Shown here: positions 1 to 5,180 of the stretch, piece by piece
Position numbering within the stretch: the stretch's first letter is position 1
Layout of the letters: every line of letters starts with the position of its first letter
Source of the DNA: Bacillota bacterium
GTDB taxonomy: Bacteria > Bacillota > Clostridia > Christensenellales > CAG-138
NCBI GenBank assembly: GCA_023453725.1
Contig: JAEXTB010000171.1
Location: 1 to 5,320, forward strand
DNA length: 5,320 bases
Direction: 5' to 3'
The notes under the pieces: generated by a model
Told to the model about the DNA's origin: nothing
What the model saw: the letters and a program-made list of their open reading frames with translations, nothing else
Database searches by the model: none
Position numbers and translations under genes: made by a program

Positions 1-2753
1 ACTTATACCGCCGCGTCATCAACCGCAACAACCGTTTAAAGAGGCTGTTGGAGTTGAAAGCGCCGGATATCATCGTGCGCAACGAAAAGCGCATGCTCCA
101 GGAAGCGGTTGACGCTTTGATTGACAACGGCCGCCGTGGCCGCCCGGTGACGGGCCCCGGCAACCGTCCCTTAAAATCCCTTTCGGATATGCTGCGCGGT
201 AAGCAGGGCCGTTTCCGCCAGAACTTGCTTGGTAAGCGCGTGGACTACTCCGGCCGTTCCGTTATCGTCGTAGGGCCGGATCTCAAAATGTTCCAGTGCG
301 GCCTGCCCAAGGAAATGGCGCTTGAACTCTTTAAGCCCTTCGTCATGAAGAAGCTGGTGGAAGAGGGCCACGCGCACAACATCAAATCCGCCAAGCGTAT
401 GGTGGAGCGCGTCCGCGCAGAGGTGTGGGGCGTACTGGAAAGCGTCATCAAGGACCATCCGGTGCTCTTGAACCGTGCGCCTACGCTGCACCGCTTGGGT
501 ATTCAGGCATTTGAACCGGTTCTCGTAGAAGGCCGTGCATTAAAGCTCCATCCGCTCGTCTGCACCGCGTACAACGCGGACTATGACGGAGACCAGATGG
601 CTGTACACGTACCGCTTTCTGTGGAAGCGCAGGCGGAAGCACGCTTTTTGATGCTCGCTTCCAACAACATTCTAAAACCGCAGGACGGTAAGCCGGTCGT
701 ATCCCCCACGCAGGACATGGTTATCGGCTGCTATTACCTGACATTGGATCGTCCGGGCTCCAAAGGTGAGGGGAAGGCTTTCCACAGCGAAAGCGAAGCC
801 TTCATGGCCTACCAGACCGGCGTCGTTTCTCTGCAGGCAAAGGTTAAGGTACGTGTGGAGCGCGTGATTAACGGAGAAAAGCGCCGCAAGGTGATCGATA
901 CCACCGTTGGGCGGCTGCTCTTTAACAACGCCATCCCGCAGGATCTTGGGTATGTGGACCGTTCCAAGGAAGAAAACATGTTCCAGCTTGAGATCGACCG
1001 CCTCGTGCTCAAGAAGGACCTTGGCAAGATTGTGGACAGCTGCTACAGAAAGCACGGCCCCACCATCACCTCCGAAGTGCTTGACAATATTAAGAAACTC
1101 GGCTTCCAGTACTCCACGCGCGGCGGCATCACCGTAGGTTTCCAGGACATTACAGTCCCCAAGGAAAAGCCGGAACTGCTGCAGCTTGCGGAAAAAGAAG
1201 TGGATAGTATTGACTCGCTCTTCCGCAGCGGCTTGCTCTCCGATGCGGAGCGTAAGCAGCGCGTCATCAAGGTTTGGGAAAAGACGACCAACGATGTCAC
1301 CGACGCGTTGATGAAATCGCTTGACCCCTACAACCCGATTTACATGATGGCGAACTCCGGTGCGCGTGGTAGCACCGCACAGATCCGCCAGCTGGCCGGT
1401 ATGCGTGGCTTGATGGCTGACCCGTCCGGTCAGATCATCGAAGTACCGATCCGAGCGAACTTCCGTGAAGGTCTTACGGTGCTTGAATTCTTCGTTTCTT
1501 CGCACGGTGCGCGCAAAGGTTTGGCGGATACCGCGCTTCGAACGGCTGACTCCGGTTACCTCACCCGCCGTCTCGTTGACGTATCCCAGGACGTCATTGT
1601 GCGTGAAGAAGACTGCTTTGCCGTACGCGGCGAAGCCGTCAAGGGCATGCGCTTTACCGCCATCAACGAAGGCAACAAGGTCATTGAACCGTTGGGGGAT
1701 CGTTTGCTGGGCCGCTATACCGCAGAAAACGTAATTCATCCTGAGACCGGTGAAATACTCATCAAGGCAAACTCCCTGCTGGATGTGGAGGAGTGCAAGC
1801 TCATCAATAAGCTTGGGCTCGAGTCCGTCACCTGTCGTACGGTATTCACCTGCCGCAGCGAACGCGGCATCTGCGCGAAGTGCTACGGCTCTAACCTTGC
1901 AACAGGCAACGAGGTCAACATCGGCGAAGCGGTGGGCATCATTGCTGCACAGGCTATCGGTGAACCCGGCACGCAGCTGACGATGCGTACGTTCCATACC
2001 GGCGGCGTCGCGGGAGACGATATCACGCAGGGTCTTCCCCGCGTGGAAGAGCTCTTTGAAGCGAGAAAGCCGAAGGGCCTTGCTGTAATCTCTGAGATTA
2101 ACGGCACGGTCAAACTCAGCGACAGCAAGAAAAAGCGCGAAGCCATTATCTCCAACGAAGACGGCGAAAGCGAAACCTACCTCATCCCGTTCGGCTCAAA
2201 GCTTAGGGTGCGCGACGGCGATGTGGTGGAAGCTGGCGATGAGTTGACGGAAGGCTCCATCAACCCGCACGATATCTTAAAGATCAAAGGCGTCAAGGGC
2301 GTGCAGGCCTATATGCTCAAGGAAGTGCAGAGCGTATACCGTCTGCAGGGTGTAGAAATCTCAGATAAGCATATTGAGGTCATCATCCGCCAGATGCTCA
2401 GAAAGGTCCAGATTGAGGACGCGGGCGATACGGAAATGCTGCCCGGCGAGCTCATTGACATTTTCCGCTTCGAGCGTGAGAACGAAGCCGTCATTATGAA
2501 CGGCGGCCAGCCTGCAATCGCAAAGCGCAAGCTGCTGGGTATCACAAAGGCGAGCTTGGCGACAGACTCCTTCCTTTCCGCCGCTTCCTTCCAGGAGACG
2601 ACGCGGGTACTCACCGAGGCTGCCATCAAGGGCAAAATCGATCCGTTGGTCGGCCTGAAGGAAAACGTCATCATCGGCAAGCTGATCCCCGCAGGTATCG
2701 GGCTCAAGCGGTATAAGAATGTTGAGGTAAGCGAAAACACCTCCAACACATAA
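1..2753 (+). CDS. rpoC: DNA-directed RNA polymerase subunit beta' (5'-truncated by window)
   Basis: This is the catalytic large subunit of RNA polymerase. The reading frame is open from base 3, giving 916 visible codons. The first residues (LYRRVINRNNRLKRLL) match an internal RpoC segment, so the N-terminal zinc finger and most of the clamp (roughly 270 residues by E. coli comparison) lie outside the window. Visible landmarks are: switch-2 region with GKRVDYSGRSVI; the Mg2+-binding loop NADYDGDQMAVH at bases 573-608, whose three aspartates coordinate catalytic magnesium; the bridge helix HGARKGLADTALRTADSGYL (from about 1503); the C-terminal zinc site with cysteines at 1614, 1851, 1872 and 1881; and the trigger loop MRTFHTGG with its histidine at 1995-1997. 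The trigger loop has no long insertion, unlike Proteobacteria. The loop has Tyr where RpoC normally has Phe (DYDGD). The gene ends at TAA 2751-2753, 11 nt before the next start, so the two are probably cotranscribed. TTG at 48 is not the true start. Confidence 0.99.
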   Translation, partial: LYRRVINRNNRLKRLLELKAPDIIVRNEKRMLQEAVDALIDNGRRGRPVTGPGNRPLKSLSDMLRGKQGRFRQNLLGKRVDYSGRSVIVVGPDLKMFQCGLPKEMALELFKPFVMKKLVEEGHAHNIKSAKRMVERVRAEVWGVLESVIKDHPVLLNRAPTLHRLGIQAFEPVLVEGRALKLHPLVCTAYNADYDGDQMAVHVPLSVEAQAEARFLMLASNNILKPQDGKPVVSPTQDMVIGCYYLTLDRPGSKGEGKAFHSESEAFMAYQTGVVSLQAKVKVRVERVINGEKRRKVIDTTVGRLLFNNAIPQDLGYVDRSKEENMFQLEIDRLVLKKDLGKIVDSCYRKHGPTITSEVLDNIKKLGFQYSTRGGITVGFQDITVPKEKPELLQLAEKEVDSIDSLFRSGLLSDAERKQRVIKVWEKTTNDVTDALMKSLDPYNPIYMMANSGARGSTAQIRQLAGMRGLMADPSGQIIEVPIRANFREGLTVLEFFVSSHGARKGLADTALRTADSGYLTRRLVDVSQDVIVREEDCFAVRGEAVKGMRFTAINEGNKVIEPLGDRLLGRYTAENVIHPETGEILIKANSLLDVEECKLINKLGLESVTCRTVFTCRSERGICAKCYGSNLATGNEVNIGEAVGIIAAQAIGEPGTQLTMRTFHTGGVAGDDITQGLPRVEELFEARKPKGLAVISEINGTVKLSDSKKKREAIISNEDGESETYLIPFGSKLRVRDGDVVEAGDELTEGSINPHDILKIKGVKGVQAYMLKEVQSVYRLQGVEISDKHIEVIIRQMLRKVQIEDAGDTEMLPGELIDIFRFERENEAVIMNGGQPAIAKRKLLGITKASLATDSFLSAASFQETTRVLTEAAIKGKIDPLVGLKENVIIGKLIPAGIGLKRYKNVEVSENTSNT

Positions 2754-2764
2754 GGGGGAGCGCC

Positions 2765-3511
2765 ATGAAACGGATTATCACCAACGAAAAGTGCAGGCTC
2801 TACCATACCCCGCACTGCGATCTTCTCAATATGCCCTCCTGTGAGGTGTGTATTATGAACGGCAAGGAAGAGGAAAGCGAGCAGGTTGCCAATGATTTGG
2901 ATGTGCTCGCCTCCCTGTTGCCTGAAGGCGGCATCCATCCGCTTTTCTCTACGGAAGAGTGCAGGCTTTGTAAGAAAGAGCACCCCAATAAGCGCGCTTA
3001 TTACGGGCTGATGGATCTGGGGCATGTGGAGCCCAAGCGCACCAAGCGGTCGATCATTGGCCTCAAAGTGAAATCGGCTGTCGGCTCTCTTGTACCGGTG
3101 CAGATATCCGTATGCAACGCATGCCGCAAGCGCATCCTAGTATTGGAGTATCTGCCCATCCTCCTGCCGTTAATCGTAGGCATCGTTACTTTGATTGCGC
3201 TGATGCTGCCCGGCGTATCCGACGCGCTCGAGCGTACGGCAACGCTGCTGCCGTTTGCGCTGTTCGTAGCGCTGGTGCTTATTTCCGCCATAGCGGGAAA
3301 GGTGCTTTCGAACGTTCTAGAGAAGCGCTACGCAAAGCTGACGGAGCTGGATCCATTCCAGTTGCCCATACTCAAACAGATGAGGGAAAAGGGCTGGTTT
3401 CCGCTCAATGTCAACGGGAAGCGCCTGCGCCTGGTGTTTGTGAAAAAGCGCATGCATATGGGCGTCGGAACCGGAACACCCGAGGATGCGGTTTGCCCCA
3501 TAGAGCAATAG
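2765..3511 (+). CDS. Cysteine-rich two-span membrane protein of unknown function
   Basis: I do not recognise this 248-residue protein. The ATG start follows GGGGGAG (2754-2760) by 4 nt and lies 11 nt after the rpoC stop, so it is probably translated from the rpoBC transcript. The N-terminal half carries cysteines in two sets: C10, C18, C26 and C29 (ending in CEVC), and two CxxC pairs, C66/C69 (CRLC) and C117/C120 (CNAC). The second set could form a four-cysteine zinc ribbon. Two hydrophobic segments follow at about residues 126-150 and 160-183, separated by a short acidic loop. The basic residues RKR before the first and EKR after the second suggest that both termini are cytoplasmic (positive-inside rule). 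A soluble basic tail of about 60 residues follows, with KQMREKGWFPLN and a last cysteine at 244. There is no signal peptide. Codon use and composition look like the neighbours, so I see no sign of recent transfer. Function is unknown; a metal-binding or redox-sensing membrane protein is only an inference. Confidence 0.88.
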   Translation: MKRIITNEKCRLYHTPHCDLLNMPSCEVCIMNGKEEESEQVANDLDVLASLLPEGGIHPLFSTEECRLCKKEHPNKRAYYGLMDLGHVEPKRTKRSIIGLKVKSAVGSLVPVQISVCNACRKRILVLEYLPILLPLIVGIVTLIALMLPGVSDALERTATLLPFALFVALVLISAIAGKVLSNVLEKRYAKLTELDPFQLPILKQMREKGWFPLNVNGKRLRLVFVKKRMHMGVGTGTPEDAVCPIEQ

Positions 3512-3547
3512 CCTGCGCATTTGTACCTGAAAAGCGCCGCGCTGCCT

Positions 3548-3593
3548 AAAAAAGGTTTTGACAACACCCCGTTTGGATGATAAAATACGCATG
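3548..3593 (+). promoter_or_regulatory. Strong sigma-A promoter with extended -10, upstream of rplGB
   Basis: A perfect -35 box TTGACA (3558-3563) is followed by a 17-nt spacer and a -10 box TAAAAT (3581-3586, 5 of 6 matches). TG at 3578-3579 forms the TGn extended -10 motif. A short A-run (3548-3553) just upstream could act as a weak UP element. Transcription is expected to start near 3593. The promoter lies 46 nt after the stop of the preceding membrane-protein gene and gives a leader of about 125 nt before rplGB. This separates the str operon from the rpoBC unit, although no terminator is visible between them. The prediction rests on the consensus match only. Confidence 0.85.
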
Positions 3594-3635
3594 GTGCGCC
3601 TTTGGGGACGTTTGTTCCTTGAGCACCATGCGTAT
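3585..3635 (+). repeat. Perfect 13-bp inverted repeat overlapping the -10 box and start point
   Basis: The left arm ATACGCATGGTGC (3585-3597) is exactly reverse-complementary to the right arm (3623-3635), with a 25-nt spacer. The spacer can form an inner stem, 3604-3609 with 3614-3619, of six pairs including two G-U, closed by a four-base loop. The left arm begins inside the -10 box and covers the likely start point. DNA-level binding here would block the promoter. An RNA starting near 3593 keeps only the inner GGTGC/GCACC part as a 5'-end hairpin, while read-through RNA from rpoC would form the full 13-bp stem. No U-tract follows the right arm, so it is not a standard intrinsic terminator. 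Confidence 0.75.
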
Positions 3636-3652
3636 CTTAGTTTCTATGCCGC

Positions 3653-3678
3653 TTTCCCTTGCTTTTCCGAGGGGAAAA
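3653..3678 (+). promoter_or_regulatory. Possible alternative hairpins in the rplGB leader
   Basis: The leader between the inverted repeat and the rplGB ribosome-binding site can fold in two exclusive ways. One pairs 3653-3660 with 3670-3677 (eight pairs, one G-U). The other pairs TTTTCC (3663-3668) with GGAAAA (3673-3678) around GAGG. Neither is followed by a run of T. The element is short and could be chance; a role in tuning translation is inference. Confidence 0.3.
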
Positions 3679-3717
3679 TGGGGACACGCAGGCGTAAAGG
3701 CGAAAGGGGCGTATGGG

Positions 3718-3963
3718 ATGTCGTCGCGTTTTTTTCAAAATGCCGTGGTTGGCACCAAGCAGGTGCTCAGGGCCATTCAGGCGGGCGTGCTGGAACGTGT
3801 AGTGATTGCCCTAGATACGGAGACGTTTTTGCAAAACAAGCTCAGAACCGTATGCGAGGAGTATGGCATGGCCGTGGAAACGGTGGCGACCATGCGGGAG
3901 CTTGGCGCTCTGTGCGGTATCGAGGTTGGTGCCGCATGCGCCGGATTGCGCAAGCAGCCTTAG
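3718..3963 (+). CDS. rplGB: L7Ae/YbxF family kink-turn RNA-binding protein
   Basis: This 81-residue protein belongs to the L7Ae/L30e/S12e/Gadd45 family, and its size matches Bacillus YbxF (about 82 residues). Family members bind kink-turn RNAs; the bacterial paralogue's physiological role is not well settled. Recognisable features are the RNA-contact segment VVGTKQVLRAIQAG (residues 10-23), the core strand LERVVIALDT (25-34) and the C-terminal signature LCGIEVGAAC (65-74). I chose ATG 3718 because AAAGGGG (3703-3709) lies 8 nt upstream and the homology begins right after it. The frame stays open upstream to an ATG at 3577, but that codon falls inside the promoter before the transcription start. 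The gene sits between its own promoter and a terminator-like hairpin at 4014-4044, and so may be made partly as a monocistronic transcript. Position directly before rpsL is the standard Firmicutes arrangement and supports the call. Confidence 0.9.
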   Translation: MSSRFFQNAVVGTKQVLRAIQAGVLERVVIALDTETFLQNKLRTVCEEYGMAVETVATMRELGALCGIEVGAACAGLRKQP

Positions 3964-4013
3964 GCACTTCGGTTTGCCCGGATGCTTGGGCGGCGCAGTT
4001 ATTTTGATGATCT

Positions 4014-4044
4014 CTCCCTTCAAGGGGTTGCAGGGAGTTTTCTT
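4014..4044 (+). terminator. Intrinsic terminator or attenuator between rplGB and rpsL
   Basis: CTCCCT (4014-4019) pairs with AGGGAG (4032-4037). After one T/C mismatch (4020/4031) the stem continues as CAA (4021-4023) with TTG (4028-4030), closed by a GGGG loop (4024-4027). TTTTCTT (4038-4044) follows directly, as in Rho-independent terminators. The hairpin is 50 nt past the rplGB stop and 126 nt before rpsL. Since no convincing promoter is visible before rpsL, it probably acts as a partial terminator or regulated attenuator, lowering rpsL-rpsG transcription relative to rplGB. The stem is of moderate strength and the T-run has one C. Confidence 0.6.
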
Positions 4045-4059
4045 AACACATAAATCCTG

Positions 4060-4126
4060 TGCGGCGTGGAGCCGCAAAACGTTGCATGCCGATGCGAGTG
4101 CCTATGCTGAAGGCCAGGCGTTGGCC
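4060..4126 (+). promoter_or_regulatory. Structured rpsL leader with two short hairpins
   Basis: Past the terminator-like hairpin, the rpsL leader contains TGCGGC/GCCGCA (4060-4065 with 4071-4076, loop GTGGA) and GGCCA/TGGCC (4112-4116 with 4122-4126, loop of five). Neither has a T-run, and neither covers the rpsL Shine-Dalgarno sequence at 4157-4162. I looked for a kink-turn (a three-base bulge next to tandem G-A pairs), which would suit control by the L7Ae-type protein, and did not find a clear one. The structures are short and their role is uncertain. Confidence 0.35.
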
Positions 4127-4169
4127 CCGAACAAAGAAAACGACTGGATATTATTTAGGAGGAAATAGA

Positions 4170-4544
4170 ATGCCTACGATCAACCAATTGATCCGCAAGG
4201 GCAGGGAGCAGGTGGAGTATAAATCCAACTCCCCTATACTCAAGAAGCGTCCCCAGCGCAGGGGCGTTTGCACCGCCGTGCGTACCATGACCCCGAAAAA
4301 ACCGAACTCCGCTCTTCGTAAGATCGCCCGTATCCGTTTGACGGACGGCCTCGAAGGTACCGCTTATATCCCCGGCATCGGCCACAACCTGCAGGAGCAC
4401 TCCGTTGTGCTTATCCGCGGCGGCCGCGTAAAGGATCTGCCGGGCGTCAGGTACCACATCATCCGCGGCGCGCTCGATACTGCCGGCGTTGCAAAGCGCA
4501 TGCAGTCTCGCTCCTTGTACGGCGCAAAGCGTCCGAAGAAGTAA
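4170..4544 (+). CDS. rpsL: 30S ribosomal protein S12
   Basis: S12 lies at the decoding centre of the 30S subunit and affects tRNA selection accuracy. The protein has 124 residues and starts MPTINQLIRKGRE; AGGAGG (4157-4162) lies 7 nt before ATG 4170. An in-frame ATG at 4059 would add 37 non-homologous residues and lacks a ribosome-binding site. Family signatures include RGVCT (31-35), TPKKPNSALRK (41-51), IPGIGHNLQEHSV (67-79) and GGRVKDLPGVRYH (84-96). K43, K88 and P91, the classic sites of streptomycin-resistance changes, are wild type. D89 is the residue methylthiolated by RimO in bacteria that have that enzyme. The protein is the short form without the Bacillus N-terminal insertion, as in clostridia. 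Unusual residues for the family are D59, L61 and G63 in LTDGLEGTAY (commonly LTNGFEVTAY) and L116 in SLYGAK (commonly SKYGAK). rpsG begins 13 nt after its stop. Confidence 0.99.
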   Translation: MPTINQLIRKGREQVEYKSNSPILKKRPQRRGVCTAVRTMTPKKPNSALRKIARIRLTDGLEGTAYIPGIGHNLQEHSVVLIRGGRVKDLPGVRYHIIRGALDTAGVAKRMQSRSLYGAKRPKK

Positions 4545-4557
4545 GGAGGAATAAAGT

Positions 4558-5028
4558 ATGCCAAGACGTGGTTTTATACCCAAGCGCGAAGTGCTTGCGG
4601 ATCCTATTTATAACAGTGTTGTCGTAACGAAGCTCATCAACCAGGTCATGCTCGACGGCAAGCGCGGCACGGCGCAGAAAGCCTGCTACGGCGCGTTTGA
4701 CATCATCCGCGAAAAGACCGGCCGTGAGCCTCTTGAAGTGTTCACCCAGGCAATGGGCAACATCATGCCTATCCTGGAAGTCAAAGCCCGCCGCGTCGGT
4801 GGCGCGACCTACCAGGTCCCCATCGAAATCCGCCCGGAGCGTCGGCAGACGTTGGGCCTCAGGTGGCTTGTCTCCTACTCCCGCAACCGCAGCGAGCGCA
4901 CCATGATGCAGCGCCTTGCGGGCGAGATCATGGACGCAGCCAATCAGGCGGGTAACGCCTTCAAAAAGAAGGAAGACACCCACAAGATGGCCGAAGCCAA
5001 CAAGGCATTCGCAAACTATCGCTGGTAA
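4558..5028 (+). CDS. rpsG: 30S ribosomal protein S7
   Basis: S7 nucleates assembly of the 3' major domain of 16S rRNA and forms part of the E site on the 30S head. The protein has 156 residues, the usual length in this family. Signatures are the start MPRRG, the rRNA-contacting KREVLADPIYNS (9-20), TKLINQVMLDGKRGTAQK (24-41), RRVGGATYQVPIEIRPERR (78-96), LGLRWLVSYSR and the C-terminal EDTHKMAEANKAFANYRW. The ATG follows AAGGAGGA (4543-4550) by 7 nt, and this ribosome-binding site overlaps the rpsL stop codon, so S12 and S7 are probably translationally coupled. In E. coli, S7 represses the str operon by binding the roughly 100-nt rpsL-rpsG spacer. Here the spacer is 13 nt, so that site cannot exist in the same form. 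A 144-nt gap separates the gene from fusA. Confidence 0.99.
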   Translation: MPRRGFIPKREVLADPIYNSVVVTKLINQVMLDGKRGTAQKACYGAFDIIREKTGREPLEVFTQAMGNIMPILEVKARRVGGATYQVPIEIRPERRQTLGLRWLVSYSRNRSERTMMQRLAGEIMDAANQAGNAFKKKEDTHKMAEANKAFANYRW

Positions 5029-5042
5029 GCAGAAGGTTCGCC

Positions 5043-5099
5043 GATACGGCCTTGCCGTATCCGCGGCATGTTTTCATGCGGATGGACCATTATCCTTTT
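5043..5099 (+). promoter_or_regulatory. Chain of overlapping hairpins in the rpsG-fusA gap
   Basis: Three stems share arms. Stem 1 is a perfect GATACGGC/GCCGTATC (5043-5050 with 5054-5061, loop CTT). Stem 2 pairs ATCC (5059-5062) with GGAT (5080-5083) and GCATG (5066-5070) with CATGC (5075-5079), closed by TTTT, with a three-base bulge on the left. Stem 3 pairs GGATGG (5080-5085) with TTATCC (5090-5095), including two G-U, and is followed by TTTT (5096-5099). Stem 2 competes with both 1 and 3, the geometry of an attenuator. Stem 3 is a weak terminator at best, so regulation is inferred, not shown. Stem 1 alone is convincing as structure. Confidence 0.4.
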
Positions 5100-5137
5100 G
5101 TAACCCATTGGAGGAAAGATTTTTTGTTTATGGTTAC
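5100..5137 (+). promoter_or_regulatory. Inverted repeat enclosing a Shine-Dalgarno sequence in the fusA leader
   Basis: GTAACC plus AT (5100-5105, 5107-5108) is complementary to ATGGTTAC (5130-5137), with one bulged C at 5106. The loop (5109-5129) presents TGGAGGAAAG, a good Shine-Dalgarno core GGAGG at 5110-5114, and a TTG codon at 5124. This GGAGG is too far (58 nt) from fusA to serve it directly. The arrangement suggests a translated leader whose initiation site is held in a loop. The stem is only eight pairs with a bulge. Confidence 0.4.
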
Positions 5138-5180
5138 TACTCATTGTCCCTTTAACGGAAAGGAACGTGCCCATGCCTAG
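5124..5180 (+). CDS. Possible 18-codon leader ORF overlapping the fusA start
   Basis: A TTG codon at 5124 lies 9 nt after GGAGG (5110-5114) and opens a frame encoding MFMVTTHCPFNGKERAHA, ending at TAG 5178-5180. An in-frame ATG at 5130 would give 16 codons but has a 15-nt spacing. The stop lies 8 nt inside fusA, in a different frame, so a ribosome finishing this peptide would be placed over the fusA ATG at 5173. This could couple fusA translation to leader translation. The peptide has no run of a single amino acid that would suggest classical amino-acid attenuation, and I recognise no homologue. The ORF is short enough to be chance; the ribosome-binding site is its main support. Confidence 0.3.
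   Translation: MFMVTTHCPFNGKERAHA

Noticed and set aside
672..1997. Long antisense open frame (441 codons) on the - strand inside rpoC
   Set aside because: It lies wholly opposite a highly conserved, clearly coding region. It shows no recognisable protein features and is what GC-biased codon use gives on the opposite strand.
2309..3025. - strand open frame across the end of rpoC and the start of the membrane-protein gene
   Set aside because: It overlaps two + strand genes with good ribosome-binding sites or strong homology, and its translation shows no domain.
3112..3549. + strand open frame in another frame of the membrane-protein gene
   Set aside because: The overlapping 2765-3511 frame has a ribosome-binding site, CxxC pairs and clear membrane segments; this one has none of these.
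3533..3560. Possible terminator after the membrane-protein gene (AGCG/CGCT stem, then CCTAAAAAAGGTTTT)
   Set aside because: The stems are four and three pairs only, and the T-run belongs to the -35 region of the promoter. This is not convincing as a terminator.
3577..3717. N-terminal extension of the L7Ae-type protein from ATG 3577
   Set aside because: The codon lies within the promoter before the expected transcription start. The extra residues have no family similarity, and ATG 3718 has a good ribosome-binding site.
4028..4056. Possible promoter before rpsL (TTGCAG, then TAAATC after 17 nt)
   Set aside because: Each box matches the consensus at only about three positions and the -35 box lies inside the terminator-like stem, so I do not call it, although a weak promoter here cannot be excluded.
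3863..4168. 101-codon + frame spanning the end of rplGB and the rpsL leader
   Set aside because: It overlaps rplGB by about 100 nt, has no convincing ribosome-binding site and encodes nothing recognisable. The region is better explained by a terminator-like hairpin and leader.
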